Shown here: piece by piece, positions 14,301-29,300 of the stretch
How the letters are laid out: each line of letters starts with the position of its first letter
How positions within the stretch are numbered: position 1 is the stretch's first letter
Origin: Certhia americana
Taxonomy: Eukaryota > Chordata > Aves > Passeriformes > Certhiidae
Assembly (NCBI GenBank): GCA_018697195.1
Contig: CM031864.1
Span: 17,064,934-17,128,933 of the forward strand
Direction: 5' to 3'
Length of the DNA stretch: 64,000 bases
Program-made: the position numbers and the translations under genes
The notes under the pieces: model-generated
Seen by the model: only the letters and a program-made list of their open reading frames with translations
The model's database searches: none
Told to the model about the DNA's origin: nothing

Positions 14301-17300
14301 TAATTACGTCAAAATCATAAAGACCTCAATGTTTTTGAGCAAGTTAATAATGAAATTCACTGAAAAAGAAACGTTTATTATAATCTTCTACAAGTCATTG
14401 CAGCTTTAGCAAAAAACTTTCCCATGGCATATAAGCCACAAAAGCAGTCCACATACATTTATTTCTCTTTGTGATTCTCAGTACTTCCAGTGAGATTCAG
14501 AGTTATCACAGCATATGAAAAGGCATTTAACTGACCTGGCACTACAGCTTATTATAAATAACTGCAATGATTGTAGGTAAAAAACAGTACCAAATACTTA
14601 GAGTGAGTACTTGGATCCTTCTCACACAGTTCTGCAGAAAAGTATAAAAAATCTGAAAACTAAGGGGAAAACCTCTTCAGACACTTTTGTGTTGCTTCAT
14701 GGAAGACATTACAGTAGTCTTGCAAGCAAAGACTTAACTCAAGAATTTAATAATTTAGAGAAACAGAAGACCTTTTGTCTTTTTATGTGTATTTGAACAT
14801 CTTTTGGGTCTGACTTAGGGAAAACATTTTTTAACATCTCCCTGCTCCTTTGCAGAAGCTCTGCAGTCTGAAAACTGAAAACTCTCACATATTACTTCTG
14901 CTGTGAGAGCTGCTGCCTTGTTTCTTGATAACTGAAGCTGAACTCTTTTGTCCTAATTCCTAAAATGGCAGGATTTCTGCCAATAAAGAGAATACCAGAT
15001 ATAAATAAGACTTTTTATCTTTATTTTCATCTACACTTCTGAGAAAAAAATAAGTGGGGGTAGGAATGAAATTGAACAAGTAGTAAATGTCATAAATCCT
15101 GTATGACAGCTGATCATTATCCTGTCTGTCAGAACAAGCAAACAGAAATCAAACATACCATTCAGCAACAAGAGGGAGCATCGTTATTGGACAAGAGTTG
15201 TAGAAATGCAGTAGGAATTCAACTGAATTATTAGTCTCAGTAAGGCCAAGTGTCAGTCAAAGAACAGTCACATTTATAATGAAAATACTGATTAATAAGG
15301 CATTTTTAAGGTTCAAAAATAGCAAACTGAGATAAGAGTTTTAAAATTAAGGATTTTTGAATATGCTACATGGTATCAGCAAATTTTTTATGAAATTAAA
15401 CAATTCATTTAACTTCAGAAAGAAACAGAATCAGATCAGCAGCCATAGGCAGAAGTTAACAATCACATCATCCTACAGGCGTCAATTCAGTGTTTGATTC
15501 AGGAAAAGAGCGAACTGTCAGAAGAATGTTCAAAAGAAACTTGTGAGGGGAACAAATGACACTTTGGAAGTTAGCAGTTCTTTGTAACATACACTGCAAG
15601 AACTATGACAGCATAAGAAAAAAGCACCCCAAAAAAGGAAAATTGGACAGAGATGTCTGTATATACACCACTTATATTATTAAAAAACTAAACGTGACTT
15701 TCTTCTACTGAATACAGTGTACAGCAAAGGATTTGTCTACACTGCAAGTGCCATATTTATTCCACTCATCCTAACTCCACAGAAATGCTGAACACGAGGC
15801 AGATTCCTCAGATGATTGTGTCGACACTGCCACAGGTGTGGGACAGTGGAAATGTGCTCCCAGCACTGTGCTGTGCACAGGCTAACAAGCCCTGCCCTTG
15901 GTTTGAATCCACATGAATGAAGCACTACAACCTCTGCACTAGAGCAGGCATGGCTGTAAGGTACTGTACCCTATGGACTGCCAGGTTAGCCACTCTCTAA
16001 TTTGCAGATTTCTGTACTACACTGTTCAGTGCAGAGCTGATGTGCCTCTAAAGAAGAAATACAGAGAACACTGCAGTGAATTTTGAAAGCATGAAGGTAT
16101 GATAGGACCAGACATCAAAGCAGGAAGATGCACCACTACCTCAAACAAGTATGACTATAGTTCTATAACACAGAGGACTCAAAAATTCCTGAAACTCCTT
16201 TTCAAATAATTATGACAAGCCTGTACTTCCAGCAAGAAGTTTATTCAATAACAGGATACAGTGAAAGGAAGATCATTAGAAACTTTTGATCATCATGTGT
16301 ATAAGAATCTCATGCACAATAAATTGATTTCTATTTCATGATTCCTATCATCTTCAATGTGAATTAAAAGCTTTTCATGCATACAAGTAAGAGGACCTAC
16401 AACAACAGCTGCGTGGAAAGGAAGGCATAGCCCAGTCAGGGACACACAATCACTTCAATGTGGAATACGCCTGGGATACTGAGAGGAACATTAAGGAATT
16501 AGAACAAATCTGAAATACTTTGAAAGACTGAAGAAAATTACAAAACAGCTTCTTTTTATTATGGCAGATTCTTCTGACAACTGTGGTACTCAATTTTGGC
16601 AAATAATTAGCAGACTAATTCAATTATGTAAGCAGACACCACAGAAATTAGCAGGCTAATTATGAGTTTTGATTCTCTGTCAAGATTACACTTTTGTAAT
16701 TTTTAATTAGTACCTACCAATTTTTTCCAATTGTTTAGACACATGAAGTGAATTTTCCCAAAGTCTGCACCTGAAACACTTTGCTAAAATCAAAGAGTTT
16801 AATAAAGCAGAAAAGTTGTTCTTAGATGATGCCAGAAAGTCAGATAACCCTGTAAAAAGAAGATTGACTTACGTTAATTAAGTAAAATGTAGCTTACTAG
16901 GATATAACCAAAAAAAAGGATTAAATTTTACCATACATCTAGTAACTCTCAAGCCATTTCTAAATATTCTGCCCGTATCTTGTGTCAAAGTAAAGTCTTG
17001 AATAGGAATACATCCCAGCTGAGCCTGAATGAGACTGGAAAATGAATGATATAAAAGCTATACTGTAAACAAAGAACAACATAAAAGGTTTTAATAGGGG
17101 GAAAAAAAGGAAATTCAGAATAGAAACATCAAAATACAAGACCTGGTCCTCTGCAAAATGAAAAAAAAAATTAGCAGGGACCTCAACAGCCATAAAATGA
17201 TAGTTCTTCAATAAAAAAATAAAAAGGTAATATAATATTTACCAGTTTACTTTCATTTCTCTTGTTTTTATCTTCCCCTCCATTGGAAACCTATGCATGA

Positions 17301-20300
17301 AAACATACATATTTTCTAAAATTCATTTTATTTATTGTTAAAAAGGTACTTTTGATCTTCAATGCATTTTTTTAAATACCTGATAGTTATTTTGTCTTTG
17401 TCTTTATTCAAAGTGTTCAGTATTTTCTTTTCATTTGTTCTTAATTTCACATCCACAAATTCTGCGCAGTTGGAGATCATTGTAATCTGTAATAATGGAA
17501 GTTTTTCAGTAATTGTTTTAATTTGCCATTTTTTTCTATCGCTTCTAACTTTTTTTAAAAAAAAAAAAACTGTTTAAAAAAAGGCCTTGTCTCAACAGTA
17601 TGACCATGAGGACACAATCCACCAGTTCTTTTTAATACTGACCAACTTTTCCTCTTCCTATAAAGGCCAATAATGAAAGGGGAAATTATTTTTCCATCAG
17701 TTTTTAGATTATTTCAGTTGAGGTTATCTAAAATTAACCACACACATTGCTAACATTTTATACAAGGCAAATACAAACAAATTTTTCTGTTTTATATTTC
17801 ATCTTGCTTTTTTCACACTTTAACAACAAAGTTAGTCAAGGAGAACAAGTGTTCCATTTTTTCATGGCAAATCTATTTTACTATAGTATTTGCTTGAAAA
17901 CAAAATGTCTTGTGATTCAGATAACAACCTGCCATCTGAAAGAGGAAAATTGCTTAAAACAGAAAGAGAATTCCCTTAAAAGTAAAACCTGCTCTTTTTT
18001 TTTTTTTTTTTTTTTGCAGCTGGTTTTTGCAACCAAAAAACGCTTCTAAACCAGAAAACATTAAGGCTTTTAATACATAAACAGAACAGCTTCAGCAACT
18101 TTGCATCTTCATAAGCAAGCTTAGTGAGGGGAGAAAGAGCTGGAAATCAAAAGATCTCAAAATACAAAGCCTCAAAAATACTCCATATAGAATTTAATTA
18201 GATGTATTCTCTAAAACTTTATACAAACAAAGCCTGAGCTCTTTAAAATAAATAACACCTTACACTTCTTTTCTTAGACTGTTTAGAATCAATTGAACAT
18301 ATGTAATTTAAAAAAAAAAAAAAGTCAAATTACCAATTCATTTAGAGTCTCAGTTCCCTTAATTGTGAAAAACTGCTTCACTGTATCAAATGCAATGTAA
18401 TACCACGCCATTAATCTTCCAGTCTCTGTAAAAGAAGAATATACCTCAAAAAAATAAATAAGCTAAGTATATTTTAGTGGCTTGGAGTTTTTTAAGCCAC
18501 AAAATTAAATTAATTTTTCTTATTACAGGACTCTGTGAGATTTACCCCCACTCCTCAGTATGTTATTGTCCCCAGCTGCCTGATGGACATTACTGACCCA
18601 ATCATGGAGTGGCAGAAAGAACCACGTGCCAGTGGCAGTTCTCTCCAATGGAGATGAAGTCACACTAACATACCAGGCAGCAAACTGTGGCTGCTAAGAA
18701 GCCAACCACATCTAGCAGAGGACTGTAGAGAAGAGCAGGTATTGATAAAACCTGTCCTTCACTGTACTGTGCCACAACCAATTATCCTGTCACAGTGTTC
18801 TGCAATCTCCTAATCTGCAACAAATTTTCAGCAACAACAATAGAAGATCTGTTCGTGAAACAAGATTAAGGGAATGAACATCCATGACTTGGTCAAGAAA
18901 CTTACCCGTATATTCTACTCAGACAATCCCTCAGATTCTACTCTCTGCTACATTTGTGTGCTCTTACTAATGGGTCCCAAGGGTAGTTGAGACCCTTTGT
19001 AGTTCACTACCATCTCTACATCACTTTTGAAAACTAGTTTATTTGAAACAAGTGTTACCTGTTGGTTTGAAATTATTTGCTTCATCCTTTCTGATCAAAT
19101 CAAAAGATGATAAATCATTTAAGTTCTTCAGACACAGTTCTGTCAAAAGTTTGAAAAATGTTTTCTGCATGTACTAAAAATACCTTATCTATGTACAAAC
19201 CAGAAACATCATCATCAAACTGCAATGAATGTGTAACAATTCCACTGAAAGTTTTGGAATATGATCCTGCTTCTATTAAAGTTGGTGGTTAATTTCTGCC
19301 TGGGGAAACTCACTCAAAGATCATTAATACAGGACAAGAGAACTTTTTTTCCATAAGGCAAAAGTTGCAAAGGAGAAGAAACTAGATGCTGGAGTGTAGG
19401 TTGCCATATTCAATTTTGAGTGACAGATCAGAAAACCCACAGCATTTATACAACAGATTTCTGCCATAGAGTTAGCAGAAATTTGAATTTGGACCTAATT
19501 TGAACCATTTGAACCTAAATGGTTCAAATTTCAAATACCCACAAGTATTCATGAATTCTTCATTAGAAATTTTCATACTGTATCAGGTGCATTTGTATTT
19601 ATTTCACTAAACCCATTCTGTCATGTATCTGCATAATAATGACCAAAGTGCTTTTGGTCTCTGTTTTTCAAGAGCAAGGCAATATTCAGGATTTTAAAGT
19701 CAGTTTGAACAGCACTCAAAGAGATAGTTCCCTTAGCAACCAGAAATCATTCACATTACACATGAAATGTATGAAAACATTATACACATTTACTACGAAA
19801 TATTTCATGTTGAGGGAAGGGGAATTAGTTCCCTCCACAAACTTTTAAAAAGAGGTAGTTTTTAACATCAGAATTTCAAGGAAATATTATCCACCCTGAA
19901 AAAGCATTAATTGAATTTTTCTACCCTAGCACTATCTGTACAGGTGATTTTAAACCATGCCTTCTTCCACAAAGGCATATTTAGGTAGTATCATGCTTCA
20001 TTCCCTCAATTCCTTTCAACCTACATGGCAAGAATAGAAGAGTCCTGATGTAAAAGACATCTTTTAATGTCTTAAATTTTCTTACTGATAAGTACTCCTC
20101 TTTTTACTGTCTGCAAGCCAGAGTCAATGTGTCTCACATTTGAAGACTTCAAGTGGTAGCAAATATATTGTGTTCCTCAAGACAGGCCCTTGAAACCTTA
20201 CACAATGAACAGCTTCAACATCATTCCACCAAGCCCAAAATCAATCACAAATATTCCCTACACAGTTAAACATAAAATGTGTAAGTGGAGTCCAAGTACA

Positions 20301-23300
20301 AGCTCTACAAATTTTGGGGCATGTATCATTCCATGTTTTCATCTACCAGGCCCTCCTCCAGATATTTTAGCTCCAAATGGTCTGGTTATGCTGGAGATGA
20401 GGACTTCCATTGAAGAGAGAAAACCGTATTTACAGATTTGCAGAACTTGACAGAAAGTATTCTTTTATAAATATACTAATGTTTAAAGTACCAGAAAACT
20501 TACATTAAAATAAATTAATAAAACAAAACCACCTGAAGAGTAGTATTATGCTATTTCAGTATTTAAAGTTGAGAGGCACCAATTCCCTAACTATTTTGTC
20601 AGCTGCATGTTTTCGGATAGAACTGCAAATCGGTAAAATGCAGTATTAAAAAAAAAAAGTCAATAACTGGTTTTATTCAAGTCTTAGCAAAAAAAAGCCT
20701 CTTAAAATCAGATTGTTTCTGGTCAAGGCAAATATGTTTACATTTTATACCCTTTGTTTTCAAGGCTAAATTTATGAACAGAAGATGACAATTCTCAAAA
20801 GGACTTTTTTGAAACTATAGAAATAGAAATTAACAAAAGCAAGTGAGATCAATCAAAGGAAAATTAGGAAGAATGACAATCAAAATTAAAGCATTCTGCA
20901 CTGTATTTCTGAGTGTGTATGAAGTAGGTAAAGGCATTTACTGATCTTCCTTTATACAAGAAAAAATTATCTACCAGTTAAAATGTACTGATAGTATTTA
21001 AAAATATTAATAAAAAATAGAATTAATAATACATCATCGTAACTTAAATTTGTTCTGCAAATGGATCTACTGAAATTAATGGATATAGATAATAAAGATA
21101 GGTGAATCTGCCTTAAATTGTAACATTTTACTGAAAAAAAAAGCTAAAAAGCCACTTACCTTGTAATTTAGCTTCAATTCCAACTTTATCTAATCCAGAT
21201 GAAAAACCTTCATGGAAAAGACAAAAGTTGTTTTAACCTAATACTGTTATAAATTTCATTCTCAATATCATTACCCATCAAAACTGATTTGCTGATTTTT
21301 AGGAGCCAGACAAATACCCCAAAGTGAAAAATGTGGGGGTATTTATTATACTGAAAATATCAGAAGTCTTACAGGGTGTAACTATCTAAGTATCAGTCAG
21401 AGGCTGTTAGAACAGATGTGCAAAGGAAAAAGCTGCAGACTTTCCCCCATGTATAATATCAGAGTCCTAAAAGTTGAAGAAATGTCAGTAGCTTCTTCCA
21501 GGCACAGTTTTCTTATTATAGAATATAGGAAGCCACCTAAATTGTAACATCCATTCAAGTACTAGATGTACTATGTTCCAATCCCAGCTATAAATTCTTA
21601 TAAAAAAATATCTCCAGCAATTACCCCAATGACTTCAAAATCAGGTATAGAGCAAGTGGGCAGGAACAAAGATATGGTCAGGGCTGGGGAATGCGATAAT
21701 GTTCTGGACAAGAAAAATTGAAGACACTAGAAAAAACTATGAAATACTAGGCTGTTCTTTTTCTTCACAGAAAGTTTTTCACAGCAGTGAAAAATACATT
21801 ATGGCTTGATACTGCATTAGTCCTACATATTAAGATCAAAACCAATAAATTATGAAGCTGTAAATGGCTTCTCCATTCAACATTTTTAAATTTTATACCA
21901 TGTTGAATCTCCCATTGCTAATGTTAAAGAACAAAATGTTACAGGGCACATTGCATATCTTGTTTTCATCACATTATGAAATAACAGTCCATAAGAAAAT
22001 GATATAAACAAGTGATATGGACATAACACATCCTAGCATCATAATTAGATTAGTTAAAGAAATAAAACCAAACAAACCATAATGAGTTGGATTTTTTAAG
22101 GCTCTAATGTACAAGAATGTTGATCGTATCCATTCCAAAGCTACATTGACATCTGTGACAGTATGCAGCACTATTTCTGCATTTAAGTGTTCAACGAGGT
22201 GCCTGTGCAAGCTAGTGATAAAAACAAGAGTTAAGGATGGTTACCAGTGAGCAGCACAAAAAGTAATATAACTAATTTTTGGGAAGAAACAAAACCAAAC
22301 AAACCCCTCTCCCCAAACCACAACTGTTTACTGCAATCAGTGAAATAGATAGAATACACTAAAGATTATGTAAGTAATCAACAATGTAATTTGTTTATTA
22401 TGGCATGAAGTCCAGCAAGCAAAAATAAACTATCAACTGCGAAGTTTCACATTTATTAGAAAACAAAGTTCCATCCATTTAAAAATTACAGCCCAGACAT
22501 TCTGTGGTATTGATATTCTGTGCTAAATATATTTGAAAAACTAAACGTTAACAAAATTACATGAGTAAAATTTCCTATTTTACATTTTAATGTCTTAATT
22601 TTTCTACATATTTCTAATGATAATCTGTTAAGAACAAATATAGGTCTAGTATTTTCCAGACTCTATCATTTAGAAATTCAGAGATATGGTCTGTGTTCAA
22701 TTCCTACTTTTTGTCTTTGCAATAAATACTCTTTCAGCTTCCTCAGTTTTCCAGGAGGAATCTAAAATTATTTTTTTTTTAGCTTAAGATCTTCTAAAGA
22801 TTCTTTTGGCTGATAAAACAAGAGACCATTAGACCATTAACTCCTGAACAGCTTAGTCTTATTTTCCTTAATTCTTTCTTGGTTTCTTGTAAATAGACCA
22901 AAGAAACACCCCAAAACCCACATGAAGAAAAACACATTCTGTAGAAACTATGAAGTTTTGCTACTATCTACAGTCTAATAAAAAATGCCTAGTTACCTGC
23001 TCTCTATTATATCAGCACCATTTAACATCTGTATATATCTCTCCCTGGTACTGCAACGAGTCATAATAACTGCTGTGGCTGTAGTGTCAAACTGAAAAAT
23101 AAAATCCCAAATAAAAGCTGCTCTCTAGTTCTTAGAAAACAAATAAACAGTTGAATATGCATCACATACCTGCTGAATTCACTAAAACTCTTCAAAAAAC
23201 CCTCAAAAAATCCTGTCTGAAATGGATATTGTATGCCAGTTTCCTACTTTTTCTCTAATCCCTATTCCCTATGTAACCCAAATGTAATCTTGAGATCTTT

Positions 23301-26300
23301 TTCCACTGCAAGGTGAAGCAGTAATTTTTGATGGACAATACAAAAGCAAACACATTTCTTTCTCAACAGAAAAGTTACCTAAGAGTAATTTAAGTATTAA
23401 TAACCCTTTGAAAACCAAATGTTGCACTAAAATTCCTGGCATTGTACTTTCTTTGACAAGAATAGCTTCTACTAATCTGCACATAGACAGAATCAATACA
23501 ATAAAACTTTCATTTACCTGAGGCCTTCCTGCTCTCCCAATCATTTGCAGAATATCAGTTTCACTGTACTCTTGAAACATTCCTCCAACATAATGCATTG
23601 TGGATTTTATAACCACCAGGTGTGCAGGTAGATTGACTCCCATAGCTAAGGTGCTAGTAGTAACTACATCAGACCAAAGTACATGAACACCATCAAAATG
23701 TCTGGCAGACACAAAGCAAGCAGCAAACAGGTGACTTAACACTTAATGCCAAAGAGTTCTTAGTTTCTAGTGGAATCAGTGGGCGTTCTGCCTCACAAAG
23801 AATTTGAGGTAGATTACAGACAGGTACTTGCAAAACAATTTCTCTGCATCTGATAATCAGCATTTGTTTGTTTTCAAGTTCTCCAAAAAATTACATCCCA
23901 GATACTTTTATTTAAACATTCCTTTATATTTGGAGATAATCCAGAATATGATCCATGTTCAATATAACAGACACACAAAAGAAACCTTATTCTTATTTCT
24001 TCAAGGATATGTATTTGAATACAGCCATGACTTCATCTTGCTTACTAGTGGTCAATATCAATCTTAAGATATATTTTTTGAAGTCAGCAGTCATTAGCAT
24101 TACTTACATCCATGGTTACAAACCAGAATCACCACCAATACTATCACAACACTTTACAAATAGACACTCTCACACAGAAAACATCAATAAGGTGTAGAGC
24201 AAGAAATCTTACACATTTTCTAATTCACTTTCTCTAAAGAATTTATGGGGTGGCAAGAATTCAACACAGAAAGCCAGTCATATGGGCCAACTGATATTAC
24301 TATTCTGCTATGAAAACAAAGGATTAAAGAAATTCCCAATTATGTTTGAAATTAAATGAAAATTAAAATTAGTAATTATATTACTTTTTCTTATGATTGT
24401 TGTAATAAGAAAGAAAAAAAAAATCCATTAATCTTGTAGTGTTGTACCTGAAACACACAGACAATTCCCCATAGGGTCTGGATCTCTTTTTTTACAGAAA
24501 AACAAAGCCCAGATGAGACAATCATGTCTCAGATCTCAATCCCTTTTCATTTGACATAACAACAAATGGAATATTTCTTAGGGACCTCCCCATCAGTCAC
24601 AACACTTTGCACGGGAATTTGAAAATAGTATCCTGGCCACCTAAGACGTGTAAATATAGATGATTACCTTCAGGGAAGCAAAAGTTGCAAAGGATCCAGA
24701 CAAAGAAAACATCTTGGAAACTCAGAGAAAAGATTCACTAGCACAGAGCTCCAGCTCAGTGGGAGGGTCCAACGGTAGGAAAAGGAAATGGATGTGGCCA
24801 GACCTATATGGACATATGAGGGGGGATGACCCCCATGTGTGGTGAAAAGAAGCTCTATGGTCTGTAGTAACAGTGCATACATGGGCTCACAGCATAAAGG
24901 TGCACGTGAAACACAAAAACACCTTTACTGGATTTCACAACTTCCAAGGTTAAGCAAACTACAGAACCATAAAATATTACCACTTCCAAACTGCAATCTT
25001 CTCAGGATACAAAAATGATGTTTTTGCTTTCAAAGTTAAATTTACTTACAAAGTACTGGCAAGTCTCCAACAGTAAAAGCTCCTTCAATTATTTTCCTGT
25101 CCGATATCTCCATACCCGCATGATGATAAGCCACACCGTACGTCAAAAGGTCTGATAATGAAATTATTATGTGTATCATTTAACTAAGTTTTCCCAAGCA
25201 AATAGTCAATCACAGAGCAGAGAAGTAGTAGGTTATATTTACCTCTCAGTTTGGAGTCTTTCAATGAACTTGCAACCCCCTGTAATCTATGAAATACACA
25301 CAAACAAAAAAAAAAATTAAAAATATACATTCTTTGGTTATTTTCAACCACCTTTCCCATCTTCACAGAGGGAACAGACTGACTTTGGGGCAGCTATTGT
25401 AGCTTTTTGAGACTCATCATCTTTCCAAGTGACAATCTGCAATCCTTATGTGTTGTTCACACAAGGGAAATAAGATCACATTTGAGGTCCAAAGTCAGGA
25501 GGTAGCTTCTGCAGGTGCCATGAACAGGCAACCCTGAAGTAAATAACAATTAATATTGCAGTATTTACTAATAATATCTGATAAAGCAAAGACATCTTCT
25601 GGCTTAAAACACTAGGAAAATCACATCCAATTCAATTACTTATATGCTTAATCTTTTCACTACAAGGTTCTCAGAGGGCCATAAGAATTAGCATTATTAT
25701 GGTTAAAAAAAAAAAAAAGAAAAAAGAAAGCAGCTTTGAGAAACAACTCAATGCTTGTGAAAGGTGTCCTAAAACTCTGAGGAGCAAATAAAACTTCCCA
25801 AGAAGAGTGCCAATTTACCAAAAAGAATGTCAACTGTGATGATGATTTTGTTGCACACTCCTCTGCTAGAAACTGTGTTAGCACAACAGCTTTCTACACA
25901 GATAACACAGGTTTACAAAAATGTACAAACACTTATTTCCAATTTAAATAGAAAAATACCTTTCTTTCTGTTCTATACTCAGCAGAAATTTAGCATCTTT
26001 TGCAAGAACAGAAGCAGCCTGCTGTACTCCTTTTCTTGTGGCACAAAACTATAAATAAAAGATATTTTTTTGAACCAACACTTTCAAGAAAGAAACCATT
26101 TCAAACATGATAATAAAAAGCTGTTGTACCACAAGTGCTGGTTTTTGCTCCGAGTATGTTTGTATAATGTTAGCTATCTTGTAGTTAAGAGTTAAGTCAA
26201 ATTTGAATTCTGTCTGATTGTCACTGCAAGGAAAACCAAGAACAATTTTGCGTAGCTTCACTGGTCGTTGATCCTCATCTATTTTCAGGCATACAGCAGG

Positions 26301-29300
26301 CATCTTACTATCTGAAAGCCATTCTGCAATCTTTAAAACAGAAGTAGAACAAAAAACATAAATTCCTTCTTTTAATCATGCTCCTGCTTTAATAGCATCA
26401 CAGAATAATTAACTTAGCTTTTGTCACATGTAAACTAGTAACACTTTTCTTTGTAATTCAAAGTCCCAGGCAAGGTTCTGCTTTTACAGGACTAATAAAA
26501 TTTGGACTGAAATCTCATGTCTGTTGTGACTTGTACGCAGGAGGCAAAAATCACAAGCAGAAATCTAAAAGCAAGACTGATATTTTCATATGGTTGAAGG
26601 TAATCTTACATTAACAGCAGCCTCATAGCTGTCTTCAGATGACAGCTTAAAAATTACAATTTTGCTATCAATCAAAAATCACAATTCCAGACAAATTTTA
26701 TAAAACACAACTCCATTGATCAAAACACAGTTAAAATGTAGCTCTTACATCTTGAGTATTTGGGATTGTTGCAGAAACAGCTACAAATCTCAAGGGAGGA
26801 ACAGTGTCACGCTTCTCGAAGAGACGCCAAAGAGAAGACTGAATAGTTTTCATCCGACTGACTACAACTTCTAGAGTTGCACCACGGCTTTCATCCTTTA
26901 TAACGTGTACCTATCAGGAGTTTTGAAAGATGGGGAAAAAATCTTCCAGTTACAATCTGGACATGTGCTAAATACATGTTATATTTTCTAAGCTTCCATT
27001 TATCTTCTTTATCAAAAGATATAAAACCAGTGCATAAACCATTCATTTTCTTACCTCATCAATTAGAAACAATCGCACAAGCTGGACTATAGAGTTGTCT
27101 CTCCACCTTCTAGTCATGCTGTCCCACTTTTCCTTGGAGGAAAAAAACAACACATCAAAACAACAATATGTTTTAAAAGCCAACATATGCCACAACTATA
27201 GCACATGCAGACATGCCTAAACTTTAATAAATCTTTTAAGAGAAACAATGAAATTAATTCAATCCTTTGAATGCCATCTATATTTCATCTGGCACACTGT
27301 AATATTACTAACTTGTGTTTAAATGAACTGAGAGTGTGTACAGCAGTGTGCAGACAAACAAAAGGATCATGAAATTACTATGTATTACAAAGAAAAAGGA
27401 GCAGTTCTTGCAGCATACAATTAGAAGATTGCTAATGTCTTGTAATTCTAAGTTCTTGTAAGAACTGGGAATGAAACCTACAGGTGTAGTGATAATAATG
27501 TCAGCATGATGTATTTCAAATAAATCATCCATCAGTGTATCTCCTGTCAGTTCCTTGCAGGTGAGTCCTATAGGTCCAAATTTTTCTTTCCAATCATCAA
27601 AACGCTGACTGCATAGAGCTTTTATTGGAGCCACTAAAAACAACACCAAATAATGAGAATTATATCAGGAAAACCAAATCTTCAACTGTATTAAAAATTT
27701 ATTCATTTATTTTCTTTAGGAAGATACCGTCTTGAATTTAATTTCCCTAATTTTCAGCTTTGCTTCCAGAACCATAAAATCTGTAACTGGTGTTACTGTC
27801 CTTATTATCCTACTCCACATGCACAATCAATGTTGAGCTTTGGGCTCTAGTTCTCATCAGCAAGCAGAAACAGAACCCTTTAATTAAGATTATTTATGCT
27901 CTCTCTTAATCCTGTATCCTGTTGGGTTTGATTTTTTTGCAGTACCACATGGAAACAATCATTCAGCTATCAAAGATTTTCTCACAGATGGAAGAAACCA
28001 CAGGAAATAAGACATCTTTTCTAATGGAAGATCATACAAATACCAACCTTTTCCCAGTTAAGAATGATTTGACTACTCTGTATTCAGAGAGAAAAGAGAT
28101 TATAAGTGAGAAACCATCCAAGAGCAAGAGACCGATTTCTATTTCTTTTGGTATTCTATCAAAATCAAATGTACAGTTAAATGTGGGGTCACACCAAGCA
28201 GCTAACACAGCAGGTAGCAGCAGTCCTCAGGAACAGACTCCTAAAACAACTTACTCATATTTTTCTTTTGCCCTGCAGATACACACTGCACTTTTGCAGA
28301 TTTTTTTTTCCAGAAATCAGATGTAATTCTCAATAAGGACTGATATTAACACCACACGTAAGCTATACTGGATGATTAATCTATATGGAAAATGCAGCGA
28401 CTTAAGTGAAAGAGGCAATCTAGGCATGAGCTGAAAACAACCCTAGTATAATAGGTCTTGCAGTTATTACAGTCTAGGTTAGTTAGAGGCACTGGAATAT
28501 GAATGATTTCTGCATATTAGCTCACAAATGATCCCTAAAGTGAAGAGATTTAAAGAATCAGTCTCTGCTTCAGAAAGAGATGTAAAATCTCCTAAGAGTA
28601 TCAGAGAAAAAATTAGCTCCAGGAAACTGATTAAGCTATCAGCAAGTAATTCACAAAATCACAAAGCTAATCATCTTTAGCAATACAAGAATGCAAGAAT
28701 CAAGTGATTGCTCCTGGAAGTATAGTCACCAGTCCTTTGATGTAAAGCTACTGGCAAACAACTCTACGGGCAACTGCAAGCTAATTCACACACGTGGGGC
28801 AATGATGAACCAGGCACCAGTGCCCACATCAGCAGGACATAGTCTGATTACCACCTCTGTCCCAACATTCAGAAAACTGACAAGTCTCCTTCTCCAGCAC
28901 TGTGGAACCTGGAAAGGTCAGCAGATCTAATTCCACTAGCAGGTAACTGCTTCCTTACTGCTGGTTCCACCCAACCAAGTTGTATCAATTCTGCCAAGGC
29001 AAGCAGAAACTATTACCACACACTCAACCTCATTCAGCTGACAGAGAACCTGTAGCACATGCCTGCTTCAAAGACCAGGATACAACAGCCAGTAAACTCT
29101 AAAGCAACACTAGCTTTATTGTAAGTTGAACAAAATGGAGTAAGAAAACCAATATGAAGCTTTTGTAAATATGAGGATGTAATCTTTAATAGCAAGAATG
29201 ACAAACATATCAGTGAATTAATAAATTAAAACTGGGACAAAATCACCAATTTCATCAAATTTACATGATAAGAACTCAGTTCTACAGGAAGGAAAGAAAA

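Noticed and set aside
16932..16936. GTAAAA donor for exon c22
   Set aside because: It would add 5 nt and break phase with c23; the GTATGG donor restores the conserved Trp.
23269..23742. 157-codon minus-strand ORF as a single coding unit
   Set aside because: Only 23518-23663 is exon c14; the flanks are intronic, read through both splice sites.
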